Assembly (NCBI GenBank): GCA_030836365.1
Contig: JAURQB010000162.1
Span: 1-34,098, forward strand
Length of the DNA stretch: 34,098 nucleotides
Source of the DNA: Bdellovibrionota bacterium
Lineage (GTDB): Bacteria > Bdellovibrionota > Bacteriovoracia > Bacteriovoracales > Bacteriovoracaceae
Reading direction: 5' to 3'
Within the stretch, counting starts at the first letter, position 1. Every line of letters begins with the position of its first letter. Positions 7,960-18,011 of the stretch are shown piece after piece. The notes under the pieces are model-generated. The model was not told the origin of the DNA. It saw nothing but the letters and a program-made list of their open reading frames with translations, and did not search any database. The position numbers and the translations under genes are program-made.

Positions 7960-9557
7960 AGTATCACTTTCGATCGTTGATAGAAGTTTGGAGTGCTTAA
8001 AATTAATTCATTAATTAATTTACGTACACTCTCAAAGTGATAATTCCTTTTAATTAAATGGTTAATGATTCTCTCATAAATAATATTATTATCACTCGTG
8101 GAGTAAAATGATAGATCTGCCATCATATTTCCAATTTGCTTTGCTATATTAAATATATCGAGCAAGGTGATGTTAACGAGAGAATCAGTTGAGATTTCAT
8201 CCCTGATAATTTTTAAACATATAGTTTGCCAGCTCTTTTCCTCTTGATATTGCGATTTTTTAACTAGGTCTAAATACAAATCACACTTCCTAAACGGATT
8301 AAAAACTTTTGATGAAAAGTAGCCAATGTAATTAGTATAAATTAAATAACCTAAGATCTTTTCGGACGTCGCTGGCAAGGGAGTTTTATTTTGTATTAGG
8401 TTTGAGACATGAAAACCGGCAATAATAGAAATCCTATTGATAGAATAGCTAGGGCAGTAATAGCTATTTGTGCCTGCGATGTGAAATAATTCACCTTGAT
8501 GGATAAGTCCTTCGTAAAATTCTCGAACTTCATTATTTAAATTTAGCTGATTAATTTTTTCAATGATAGTCTCAAGGGATGTGTGGTCATATATGTTAAA
8601 GTCTTCAAGCTCCTCATCTTGCAGCTGAAAATTAAGGGTGTCATTCAATTGCCGACAAAGATAAAGGAAATTTTCATAAACATTCCCATTAAATGATTTT
8701 AATCCAGTTTCAATAATATAATCATGAAGGTCAAACTCCGGATCGTCACAAAGATTCTCATACCAATAGATCATTGATTCATACTTAATCCACGGAGGGG
8801 AGTTTTGTAAGCTAAACTCTTTATTTGAAAACTTAACAATAATACTTTCGGACGCTAATTTCTCGTCAGCTTCCTCGTAAATACGCCAATAAATCTCTTC
8901 AAGATTTTGATGAATGACTATTTGAGAAATAGGACTAGAACAAAGATCTTTAGTTAATTTGGGTAATCTGTCGGGTAAAATATGAAGCTCTCCGAACAAA
9001 ACAAAAAAATGTTGATATTGATTATTCGAGATGTTTTTTGCAATGACTGATGCAGCCTCTTTGTCTCGATTTGCTAATGGGCCTTCAGAATTTAGAGCGA
9101 TAATGTTAAAACCATTCTCTTTTGCTAATTGAAAAAATACCTTATAGTGAATCCAAGGAAAACGCCAAGATTCTTTATAATTGATTGTCTCTAGAAATTC
9201 TCTTTCTGTAATAATATTGCGTAAGTAGTTGTCTATTGCTTTTTGATGTTTGATGTGAACAAACTCTACTCCGATGGCCATATTATTTGTTTTCGTAAAA
9301 AAAGTTTTTAATAATCTTTCGAGGTTTTTTGAGCTTTGGTCAAATGTATGGAAGTCACCTAGGTATATCACTTGAGATTGATGTATTGACTTTAAAATCT
9401 CGGAGATATCAACTATTGAAAAAGCTTTGCTCTCGTATGAATTCATTGCTTTACTGTATTCTTTTAATTCTTCTGGAATATATTCAAGGTATTCTAATGC
9501 CTTTTTTTTAGTTGTTCGGTGAATTTCAAGCCGTGACTTTTTTATATTAAGTTTCAT
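7956..9557 (-). CDS. ChaN-family (Tiki/haem-binding superfamily) protein with long C-terminal extension
   Basis: VIYLGDFHTFDQS, GVEFVHIKHQKAIDNYL, NRDKEAASVIAKNI and FVLFGELHILPDRLPK match the ChaN/COG3016 pattern; no obvious signal peptide. Confidence 0.75.
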   Translation of the reverse strand: MKLNIKKSRLEIHRTTKKKALEYLEYIPEELKEYSKAMNSYESKAFSIVDISEILKSIHQSQVIYLGDFHTFDQSSKNLERLLKTFFTKTNNMAIGVEFVHIKHQKAIDNYLRNIITEREFLETINYKESWRFPWIHYKVFFQLAKENGFNIIALNSEGPLANRDKEAASVIAKNISNNQYQHFFVLFGELHILPDRLPKLTKDLCSSPISQIVIHQNLEEIYWRIYEEADEKLASESIIVKFSNKEFSLQNSPPWIKYESMIYWYENLCDDPEFDLHDYIIETGLKSFNGNVYENFLYLCRQLNDTLNFQLQDEELEDFNIYDHTSLETIIEKINQLNLNNEVREFYEGLIHQGELFHIAGTNSYYCPSYSINRISIIAGFHVSNLIQNKTPLPATSEKILGYLIYTNYIGYFSSKVFNPFRKCDLYLDLVKKSQYQEEKSWQTICLKIIRDEISTDSLVNITLLDIFNIAKQIGNMMADLSFYSTSDNNIIYERIINHLIKRNYHFESVRKLINELILSTPNFYQRSKVIL

Positions 9558-9636
9558 TATTTTTTCATCGTTATTAAGAATTATTATAGAAGAATCTATA
9601 AAAAATGAAATAGTTAATATGTCATAGAGGTGAAGG

Positions 9637-12411
9637 CTATAAAATTAAACCAGTAATGACATCATTAATTAGCTCCGTAGATTTTTGTTGATACGTTGCT
9701 AATGTTATCGATTTTTCTTTTCCTTCATCGACAATAGAGTCGAGATCTTTGGCAGAAGGAATTTTTAACGTTTGAAGAATATCGGCGGGTTTGAATTCGT
9801 TAAATTGATTTAATATCTGGTGAGTAAATTCAATTAAATTTTCAGAAGAGAAGATACTGAGAGAGCAATCAGAACCACTCATTAGGTCAATTCGGTTTTG
9901 TCCATTATTGGGATCTTTAATAAGTTGGGTATTAGAGACAGGGGAGTATAACTTAAGTTTGTCGTTTGTTTTAAATTCGACATAAGCATCTGGATTATTT
10001 GGGTAAATACTGGTCAAGTTTAGTTTTATTATCTTTTGAAGAAATTCTTGATCCTTAACGTTTACTTTTGACGCCATCTTTTTGTCTTTGGAGTTAATAT
10101 GTTGTAACTTCATCTTTAGGTGCGAAAGGCAAGAAAGCGTGATAGAGGTGTCAAGGTCTTGAAACTCCCTAGCGTCATCTAAGAAAAGGCTGAGTCTCTC
10201 ATTTAATTGCTCAATTGATAATGCTTGCAGTTGATCTACTGATAAATTTAAAATATTAAAACTTGATGGAAGGTCCTGCTTAAACTCGATATTTGCGGTG
10301 GTATAAAACTTTTTTGGCACTAGTAGGGAGCGAATTTTACTTTTTATTTTAGTCGTGGCGCCACCAAGGGTTAGTTTGATAATCTGCCTGCCGATGCTTG
10401 AATTAAAATATTCTCTAAATATATTAATGTTAAGACTTCTAACAAGTGGGGTCAGGTTATAATATTGAAAAAAGGCTTCACCATATTTTTGTTTTTTTGC
10501 CTCAAGAGTATCCGAAGGAATTATCTCTATTGAGCTAGCAAGATAATCAGGAGTATGAACAATTAGTACATAAGGCGAAGTATTTTGAATATCATCCGAT
10601 GCGAAAAGGTAGTGCTTTTCATTCGTTTGATTTGTTCTTGATTCATTTGTTTCAATTTTAAAGAAATTATCCAAAGTCAGAGAGTTTGTTGCCAGATTCT
10701 TATAAAAATTTGGGTGAGTAATGGAGTTTTGGGACTGATTTTCATTTTCTAAAATTTTGCCATCAAGAACGACACTTTGGTGAAATTTGACAACAAAACC
10801 TCGCGCCAGGTCCTTTTGGTAGATCGGAGTAGTTGGCTTTTTATGTTTCCAAATATTTTTGAGCTCAGTTGAAAATAATTGCATCAATTGAAATTGACTA
10901 AGCTTGCCCTCTAATTGAAATGACAGATGACTAGACTTATTTCGGTCCCTTTCGTTTACAGTATAATTATTGAGATGTTCTTTTTTTGAAAAGATATAAA
11001 TGTGATCTGGAACTTCGCCCTTATTTCTGAGGCTTTCAAGGTTGAATTCAGCTTCAAGGTGAGCAACCTCTAATAACTGTTTTACCTTTTCTTGGTAGCT
11101 TGGGACAAATAACTTTTGATTAGTCAGAATAATGAGATAGCCACCATTGATAAGTTGATTTATTTCATTACTAATTTGCGTCGTAAGGTAGTGATGAGGG
11201 TTCTTTTTTGGTAGATCAAGCAAATTTAAAACGACTCGATGATATAGAGGTTTCTTTTTTTCTGTGTTTAAACCATCAAATAAGTTTGTCTGTCCAAATT
11301 CAGCATTGTCATTCGCACAGACTTTTTCCTTCTCCTTGTAGACCTCAATTATATACTTTACTGGATTTTTTCCATAAGTCGTCGCAAGTTGTATTAGGAA
11401 AGATAAAAATTGTAACTCGTGACAGTACTTTATATATGGGTCATTTTTATCTCTTTGGGTAAAATTGGGAAAGATTAGATTTTTCCAGCCTCTTGGGTCA
11501 GAGCTATTTTGAGCGAGCCAATGAGATTGAGAAAGACTTGTTACATGTTGGCCCGAAAAGTTTACTGATAAAACATCTTGATTTTTTAATTCACTTACAT
11601 TTCTTTCTTCAATCCAATTAGGAAAGTGGATCAGTAATTCGTTTATCAATTTACCAAACTCTTGGTGAGAGATGGAGTGTGGGTAAGTTGTTTTTTGCGT
11701 TTTAAGGTAGTTTGAAAAGGAAGTAATTTTCATCAATTCTGTTATGGAAATGGTTTCCAGAACTTTAACGATTGATACTATTTTTAAATTAGTCGTCGAA
11801 GAGGGCCTGTACCAACTATAACTATTTTTTTGTAAGCTTTTAATAGTTATATTATTTTGGCTGGTTGCTTTAAACACCTTCTGGAAAAAATAGCTTGGGT
11901 TTTTTAGCAGATGCTCATTTAATTCAATTTGCAAGCTCTCGCTAAGCTTTGAAAGAAACTTAATTTTATAGAGGTAAAGAGTAACACTTTTAAAACTAGA
12001 GACTTTAATAAAATCCAATACGATTGAATTCATCTTGTTTGTTGGTAATGATATTTCTCTTAAAAGAAAGTCTGGTTTCTCTAAAAAAGAAGGATTGATC
12101 TTACTATTATTTTCATGGCAATAAGTTTTGAACTGTTCAAAGATAAGCTCTTGCAAGGATCTGTTTGCCTGAGATAAGCCTCGAAACTGCTGAATGCAAT
12201 CAGACCAAAGTTTCATTAATATTTTTTTTACCTTAATACCATTTTTGGAAATTAAGCTCTGTCCTGACCACCCTGGTGTAAAGAAATCGCCAGGGTTAAA
12301 ATCATTTTTATTATCGTGTTTTTCAAGTGAATATGCGTGTGCGCTCCCTCCCCTAATTGGTTGGGCAGAGTCGTTCAGCCAGTCAATTGCTTTAAATGAG
12401 TTTTGCTTCAC
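9637..12411 (-). CDS. Large hypothetical protein; possible degenerate N6-methylase/specificity-like fold
   Basis: Long ORF (924 aa). Segments INGGYLIILTNQKLFVPSYQEKVKQLLEVAHLEAEFNLESLRNKGEVPDHIYIFSKK and YFNSSIGRQIIKLTLGGATTKIKSKIRSLLVPKKF resemble N6-methylase and TRD regions. Confidence 0.8.
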   Translation of the reverse strand: MKQNSFKAIDWLNDSAQPIRGGSAHAYSLEKHDNKNDFNPGDFFTPGWSGQSLISKNGIKVKKILMKLWSDCIQQFRGLSQANRSLQELIFEQFKTYCHENNSKINPSFLEKPDFLLREISLPTNKMNSIVLDFIKVSSFKSVTLYLYKIKFLSKLSESLQIELNEHLLKNPSYFFQKVFKATSQNNITIKSLQKNSYSWYRPSSTTNLKIVSIVKVLETISITELMKITSFSNYLKTQKTTYPHSISHQEFGKLINELLIHFPNWIEERNVSELKNQDVLSVNFSGQHVTSLSQSHWLAQNSSDPRGWKNLIFPNFTQRDKNDPYIKYCHELQFLSFLIQLATTYGKNPVKYIIEVYKEKEKVCANDNAEFGQTNLFDGLNTEKKKPLYHRVVLNLLDLPKKNPHHYLTTQISNEINQLINGGYLIILTNQKLFVPSYQEKVKQLLEVAHLEAEFNLESLRNKGEVPDHIYIFSKKEHLNNYTVNERDRNKSSHLSFQLEGKLSQFQLMQLFSTELKNIWKHKKPTTPIYQKDLARGFVVKFHQSVVLDGKILENENQSQNSITHPNFYKNLATNSLTLDNFFKIETNESRTNQTNEKHYLFASDDIQNTSPYVLIVHTPDYLASSIEIIPSDTLEAKKQKYGEAFFQYYNLTPLVRSLNINIFREYFNSSIGRQIIKLTLGGATTKIKSKIRSLLVPKKFYTTANIEFKQDLPSSFNILNLSVDQLQALSIEQLNERLSLFLDDAREFQDLDTSITLSCLSHLKMKLQHINSKDKKMASKVNVKDQEFLQKIIKLNLTSIYPNNPDAYVEFKTNDKLKLYSPVSNTQLIKDPNNGQNRIDLMSGSDCSLSIFSSENLIEFTHQILNQFNEFKPADILQTLKIPSAKDLDSIVDEGKEKSITLATYQQKSTELINDVITGLIL

Positions 12412-12580
12412 TTGAGTTATTCATTTACCTTAAATTAAAACGAAACAAAAATTTACAGAATTGAGATGGTCTTGTCATGAAAAAATTGTATGAAAACGAT
12501 AAGTTAGAAAATTTAAGAAATCGATTGTTGCGGAGATTATTATCTGCTATTCTGCGTTAAATTTATAAGGAAGTTTTCAC

Positions 12581-13159
12581 GTGTCGCTTAAGATTATGGG
12601 AGGCCTATTTAGAGGTCTCAATTTGCAAGTAAATGACCGAATAACTAGGCCAACTGGTGTTCTATTAAAGCGAAAAGTTTTTGATGCCAGGCAAAGATTT
12701 GATGGCGTGCATTTTTATGACCTGTGCGCTGGGTCGGGGGCTGTTGGGTTAGAAGCTTCTAGTCGCGGCGCAGAATCTGTTACGTTGGTTGAGGAGAATT
12801 TACTTGCTATTCGACTAATTAAATCTTCCGTCGATTTGATCAAAAAGCGTTTTGAAGTTAGCTCATTTGGTAAAATATTTGTTGTCAAAAAGTCAGTTGT
12901 TAGTTGGTTGCCATTTTTCTTCGCAAGCGCTTCATCTAGTTCAAATATTGTCTTTTTTGATCCACCATACGAAGATTCAAAACTCTATGATAGGGTGCTG
13001 GATTTATTTGAACTCTCTGATTACAAGGGAGAGCTTTGGATCGAGTATGACTTAAAGGCAAAAGAGAGCGTTTTGGTCAAGATCAATGATGCGTACGAAA
13101 AAAGAGGAATCAAAAAGTACACTCATGGGCAGCACTCGATTTGTCTTTTACAGTTTTGA
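12581..13159 (+). CDS. rsmD: 16S rRNA (guanine(966)-N(2))-methyltransferase RsmD
   Basis: GTG start with AAGGA RBS; FYDLCAGSGAVGLEASSRGA (motif I) and VFFDPPYEDSKLY (motif IV). Confidence 0.9.
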   Translation: MSLKIMGGLFRGLNLQVNDRITRPTGVLLKRKVFDARQRFDGVHFYDLCAGSGAVGLEASSRGAESVTLVEENLLAIRLIKSSVDLIKKRFEVSSFGKIFVVKKSVVSWLPFFFASASSSSNIVFFDPPYEDSKLYDRVLDLFELSDYKGELWIEYDLKAKESVLVKINDAYEKRGIKKYTHGQHSICLLQF

Positions 13160-13247
13160 CCTCGCATTTAAATTAATAATCCCTGATTGTAATTTCTCAT
13201 CAAACCACGTTACTATTAAGCGCCTCATTTTATTAAGGAAAGAAAAA

Positions 13248-14468
13248 ATGAAAGTTAGTGAACGAGTATTAAACTTCCAAGAAAGCGTGACGCTAAAGTT
13301 AAATGCGGAAGTCGTTAAGATGCAGGAGCATGGCCAAAAAGTAATTAACCTTACTGCAGGACAGTTGCCCTTTAAGCCTGATCACGAATTTATTAAAAAC
13401 ATAAAACAGGAATCAAATTTTTTAAAGTCTTTTCAATATTCACCAGTCGCAGGTTTTCCTGAGTTGAGAGATAAAATTAAAAGTTGGAGTAGTGAACAGA
13501 GAAGAGTGTCCTTAGATGATAAAGATGTAATTATTTCTAGTGGGGCTAAGCACGTCATCTCCAACGTCCTTTGTAGTTTAATAAACCCTGGTGATGAAGT
13601 GATTATTATCGCTCCTTACTGGGTGTCTTACCCGGCGATGATTAATCTTTTTGGAGGCGTTACCAAAGTCGTGAATAGTGATTTTTACGATCATTATTGC
13701 CCTGATATTGATGGAGTCAAAGCGGCCATAACAAATAAGACAAAAGCTATCATTGTTAATTCGCCGAATAATCCAGTGGGAACTGTATATAAAAGTGAAT
13801 GGATGGAATCTTTTGCGAGCTTAATGAAAGATCACCCTAACATAAATCTCATTAGTGATGAGATTTATAAAGAGTTAAATTATTACGATCCTGAGCCTAG
13901 CTATTTCTACCAGTCGGAACCAGAGTTGTTAGATAGAACGATTATTATTTCAGGTATTTCAAAAATTATGGCCTCTACAGGCTTAAGAATTGGTTGGGCA
14001 ATCGGGCCGAAGAGTTTCATTAAGAAAGTTTCAACACTTCAGGGGCAAACCACGTCAGGAGCGAGCTCTCTTGTTCAATTGGCGCTTCTTAATTATGACT
14101 TCAATCTCTTAGATAATTATCTTGATCCAATAAAAAATCATCTAAGAAAAAATGCAAATACTTTAAGAGACAAGCTAAGGGAAAATAACCTTGCTCATAA
14201 ATGGTATCAGGTTGATGGGGCTTTTTATTATCTGCTTGATCTAAGAAATTTACCTATAATGGACCACTTAAAAAATGGAGATGATAACGGTGACTATGCG
14301 ACAGAGGTTTGCCAAAAAATATTAGCCGATGCAGGTGTGGCAATGGTTCCTGGTAGTGATTTTGGAGCACCCAATACAGCTCGCTTAAGCCTCGTAGCAA
14401 ATAATGAGATTTTTTCAGAGGCAATACAAAAAATTATTGAATGCGTACTAAAAAAAAAAGTAAATTAG
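13248..14468 (+). CDS. Pyridoxal-phosphate class I/II aminotransferase (aspartate aminotransferase-like)
   Basis: IVNSPNNPVGTVY, LISDEIYKELNY, SGISKIMASTGLRIGW. Start reassigned to ATG 13248 (AAGGA RBS), which removes the artefactual overlap with rsmD in the 13086 ORF. Confidence 0.9.
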   Translation: MKVSERVLNFQESVTLKLNAEVVKMQEHGQKVINLTAGQLPFKPDHEFIKNIKQESNFLKSFQYSPVAGFPELRDKIKSWSSEQRRVSLDDKDVIISSGAKHVISNVLCSLINPGDEVIIIAPYWVSYPAMINLFGGVTKVVNSDFYDHYCPDIDGVKAAITNKTKAIIVNSPNNPVGTVYKSEWMESFASLMKDHPNINLISDEIYKELNYYDPEPSYFYQSEPELLDRTIIISGISKIMASTGLRIGWAIGPKSFIKKVSTLQGQTTSGASSLVQLALLNYDFNLLDNYLDPIKNHLRKNANTLRDKLRENNLAHKWYQVDGAFYYLLDLRNLPIMDHLKNGDDNGDYATEVCQKILADAGVAMVPGSDFGAPNTARLSLVANNEIFSEAIQKIIECVLKKKVN

Positions 14469-14472
14469 TAAA

Positions 14473-15471
14473 ATGAGGAAGGTGATCACACTTATAATCT
14501 TAAGTCTCTTATTCATCTCCTGTGGGTTTGACGCCCAAGAAGAAAGAGATCAAGCAATCCTTTCCGCCAATATTCAATTGAGTGAGCGAAATTGTAACGA
14601 GGCCATAAAAGCGTTGCAGGCCGTGCCTTTTACTTGGAAGGATCCAACCTTTTTGAGGACGTTCTCTCTTGCTTACGCATGCAAAGGAAATTTTAATGTT
14701 GTAACTCTTTTTAGTGATGATCTTCCTTTATTTGGATCTGTTGCCAATTCACCACTTGGTGGACTCTCACGCTTTTCAACAAGTAGCGATATGAAGTCTC
14801 CAACAGACACTGATTATCTAAATATTTTCACGGGCCTAAACTACCTTCTTTATGCAGGAGGTATTGATTCAGATGAAGATCCAACACCTGCAAAAAGAGA
14901 CGCCGTATTTGAACTGCAAGAAGTTCAAGAGATGGAAATGCTTGCTTTTTACGAGTTACTCGTTAATCTTGGTCGCTTTTTATACTATTTTGGAAACGCT
15001 GATGAAGATGGGATAAAAGGTGATGGGCTTCAATCCAATAAATGTTTTATCGTCTATGATAATCTTCCATTAGAGGGATCGGCTTTCTTTTTAAGAGATT
15101 ATCTAGATATAGGACTTACAGGGTCCTGTTCGAAAGCAAGGGCTGCTGATTCCGGTCATGAATATTTATATAATGCTGACGATGGTTCTAGAAATACGGA
15201 GGCCCTTTGTGAAGGGGTTGTATTAATTAATAATTTTTTTGAATTATTGCCAAGAGTGCTAAGTAGTATCGCCGGTAGTGACTTCGATGCAATTGATGAT
15301 ATTTCTGGAGTGCTTGAGATACAGCTTGATGTTGTTGAAAATGTAAAATCAGGTTTAAGAGAAAAAGTGGGTGAAGTTCTTAGTTACGATTTATGTGTTA
15401 GCAATAATCAAAATGATGATACGTTTCTACAGTTTTATTATGCCTTTATCGCTGAGGTACTTTTTAGATGA
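14473..15471 (+). CDS. Hypothetical lipoprotein
   Basis: Lipobox LFISC after short hydrophobic N-terminus; overlaps the next gene by ATGA. Confidence 0.75.
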   Translation: MRKVITLIILSLLFISCGFDAQEERDQAILSANIQLSERNCNEAIKALQAVPFTWKDPTFLRTFSLAYACKGNFNVVTLFSDDLPLFGSVANSPLGGLSRFSTSSDMKSPTDTDYLNIFTGLNYLLYAGGIDSDEDPTPAKRDAVFELQEVQEMEMLAFYELLVNLGRFLYYFGNADEDGIKGDGLQSNKCFIVYDNLPLEGSAFFLRDYLDIGLTGSCSKARAADSGHEYLYNADDGSRNTEALCEGVVLINNFFELLPRVLSSIAGSDFDAIDDISGVLEIQLDVVENVKSGLREKVGEVLSYDLCVSNNQNDDTFLQFYYAFIAEVLFR

Positions 15472-16616
15472 TTCTGTCTTTAGTGATTTTTCTGATTTCA
15501 ACTTCTGCGGTTTCAAACGAAATACCTTATTTTATTCGAAGCCCAAAAGCTTTGCTAATGGGGGATGCATTTTCTGTCGCAGGCGATGATGAGTTTGCCA
15601 TGTATTATAATCCGGCAACACTCGGTAATGGGAACCTTATTGAGTTTTCGGTCATTAACCCAGTTTTTTCCCTACCTAACCTGTTAGATGATTTTGAAAA
15701 GTTTAATGATCTACCGAATGATCCTGTAGATATTGCGGCAGCAATTATGAATACACCGCTTAATATTCAAACAATGGGTGGACCTACGCTAAAATTTGGG
15801 CCTGTTGGATTCGGCCTACTGGCAAACATGTCGACGAATTTCATTTTACGAAACGTGATATACCCTCAGTTAGAAATTGATTATAAATTTGATAAGGGTT
15901 TTATCACCTCCTATGCTCATAGCTGGGGAAGGGGTGGGAAATATGAAAAATATAATCCGTATAAAAGAAAAAAACTAAGCTCAAGCGGATATCGGTTCTC
16001 TATTGGTTTTTCTGCTAAGTATGTTGATCGAACCGTTCTTTCTGGAAATTACTCACTTTTCGGTGTTCGTTTGCTGAATGAAGTTACGGCCGGTGCGGGT
16101 GATTTATCTCAGGTGCGTGAGAATCTTGGTTATGCGAGGGGCTCGGCTTGGGGGTTCGATACAGGTGCAACTTTCTTGTATTCAACGGGAAACTCGGAGT
16201 TTTCAGCTGGTATTTCAATTCTAGATATTGCCGGGACTAATTATAAGCGAGAAAGTGGAACCGCGAGTATTAATGAGCAGCCAATGATTGTGAGTACGGG
16301 GATTAGCTTCTCACAAAAAGTTGCGGGTCTTAGTTATCGACTCTCGATGGACTTGCATCCCATTAATAGCGGTTATGACTTCATGAGAAAACTCCATGTT
16401 GGCTCAGAGTTTACGTTAAATGCTTTTAAGCCGTTTTTAGATTTTTTAATCGGTTATAGTGCAGGATATTTAAGTTATGGAGTGCAAGTCGATATTTTAT
16501 TACTGAAAATTACAGCTGGGTTCTACGGTGTTGAGATAGGGGGAAAATATCGTGAGCAAGAAGCAGAAAGGTTTGTTATTCAGCTATCCTTATTAGATTT
16601 CGCTTACGATATCTAG
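15468..16616 (+). CDS. Outer-membrane protein, FadL/PorV-like beta-barrel (putative)
   Basis: Signal peptide then SPKALLMGDAFSVAGDDEFAMYYNPATLG, the typical N-terminus of OmpP1/FadL/PorV-type barrels; start overlaps upstream stop (ATGA). Confidence 0.75.
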   Translation: MILSLVIFLISTSAVSNEIPYFIRSPKALLMGDAFSVAGDDEFAMYYNPATLGNGNLIEFSVINPVFSLPNLLDDFEKFNDLPNDPVDIAAAIMNTPLNIQTMGGPTLKFGPVGFGLLANMSTNFILRNVIYPQLEIDYKFDKGFITSYAHSWGRGGKYEKYNPYKRKKLSSSGYRFSIGFSAKYVDRTVLSGNYSLFGVRLLNEVTAGAGDLSQVRENLGYARGSAWGFDTGATFLYSTGNSEFSAGISILDIAGTNYKRESGTASINEQPMIVSTGISFSQKVAGLSYRLSMDLHPINSGYDFMRKLHVGSEFTLNAFKPFLDFLIGYSAGYLSYGVQVDILLLKITAGFYGVEIGGKYREQEAERFVIQLSLLDFAYDI

Positions 16617-16700
16617 CATTTGATTTTTTTCATTTTTCATTTATTTACATTTTCCCACCAGAGAGTCACAATTTAAGGAACGCCAATTCAAGGAGTAGAT

Positions 16701-18011
16701 TTGGAAAAAGTTTTTGTATTAGATACCAATGTTCTATTAATTGACCCTCTTGCGATCATGAAGTTTGGATCAGGCAATATTGTCTATATACCACTGATCG
16801 TTGTTGAGGAAGTTGACCGATTTAAAAAAGATCAAAATGAAAATGGACGTAATGCTCGGCACTTTAGCCGTTTAGTTGATGAGCTCAGGCAAAAAGGCCC
16901 AGTGGCAGAAGGTATTGAAATGGAAAATGGGGGGCAACTCATTATCTCTATCGATACAAAAACAAAGTTTCAAAATCTTGAAGTTTTAGACTTAAGTGTA
17001 AATGATAATATTATTTTAACCTCGGCCCTTTCTTGGAAAGAAAAAAGTCACGATGTCAGCATCATTTCAAAAGACATTAATTTGCGTCTGAAGGCAGACG
17101 TTTTAGGTTTGAATGCAGAGGATTATGGTAAGCATAACGTCACTCTGGATGAGCTTTATTCAGGAAGTCGAGAGTTGGGCGTATCTAATGATATTTTACT
17201 GAAATTTGAAAAAGAGCGATTTATTCCTAAAGAAGAGCTTGATATGGACGGAATTTTTCCAAATGAATATGTGCTCATTTGTGAAGAAAATAATCCTAGG
17301 CATCGCATTCCCGGCCGATATTCAGAGCAAAAAGGGGGAGTTGTTCCTCTTATTACAATGAGAGAAGGAATTTGGGGAATTTATCCTAAAAACTTAGAGC
17401 AGCAATTTGCTTTCGATGCCCTTTTAAATGATGAGGTAAAGCTTGTCAGCCTGACGGGAAAAGCTGGAACAGGTAAGACTTTGCTTGCAATCGCTGCAGG
17501 GTTGGAACTAACTATATCACAAGAGCGCTACTCTAGAGTCCTTGTTAGCCGCCCCGTTCAGCCAATGGGAAAAGATATTGGTTTTCTCCCCGGTGATGTA
17601 AACGATAAATTAGGCCCATGGATGCAGCCGATTTTTGATAATATGGACTTTCTTTTTGGACGAGATCGAACAGGAACTAGCTGGGAGGAGTTGATTAATC
17701 AAGGCCTTCTCCATATTGAGCCGCTAACTTATATACGCGGCAGGTCAATTCCAAAGCAATATTTGATTGTTGATGAATCTCAAAACCTTTCTCCTCATGA
17801 GATTAAGACCATTGTGACAAGAGCGGGGGAAGGAACGAAAATAGTTTTAACTGGAGACTGCGAACAGATTGACAGTCCTTACCTTGATTCTATAAATAAT
17901 GGTCTGGCCCATTGTATTGAACGCCTAAAGGGGTCTGAAATAATTGGGCACATGATGTTAAAGGTCGGAGAGAGGTCTCCACTATCGGAGATTGCCTCTC
18001 AGTTACTATGA
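16701..18011 (+). CDS. PhoH-family ATPase with N-terminal PIN domain
   Basis: TTG start with AAGGAG RBS; PIN domain FVLDTNVLLIDP...IVVEEVDRFK; PhoH Walker A SLTGKAGTGKTLLA and IVDESQNLSPHEIKTIVTRAG...GDCEQID. Confidence 0.92.
   Translation: MEKVFVLDTNVLLIDPLAIMKFGSGNIVYIPLIVVEEVDRFKKDQNENGRNARHFSRLVDELRQKGPVAEGIEMENGGQLIISIDTKTKFQNLEVLDLSVNDNIILTSALSWKEKSHDVSIISKDINLRLKADVLGLNAEDYGKHNVTLDELYSGSRELGVSNDILLKFEKERFIPKEELDMDGIFPNEYVLICEENNPRHRIPGRYSEQKGGVVPLITMREGIWGIYPKNLEQQFAFDALLNDEVKLVSLTGKAGTGKTLLAIAAGLELTISQERYSRVLVSRPVQPMGKDIGFLPGDVNDKLGPWMQPIFDNMDFLFGRDRTGTSWEELINQGLLHIEPLTYIRGRSIPKQYLIVDESQNLSPHEIKTIVTRAGEGTKIVLTGDCEQIDSPYLDSINNGLAHCIERLKGSEIIGHMMLKVGERSPLSEIASQLL

Noticed and set aside
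9329-9511. Plus-strand ORF
   Set aside because: Antisense within the ChaN-like gene.
11208-11462. Plus-strand 84-aa ORF
   Set aside because: Antisense inside the 924-aa gene; chance ORF.
12194-12415. Plus-strand 73-aa ORF
   Set aside because: Antisense to the N-terminus of the 924-aa gene, no RBS or domain support.
13086-13247. N-terminal extension of the aminotransferase ORF overlapping rsmD
   Set aside because: ATG 13248 has an RBS and gives a standard aminotransferase N-terminus.
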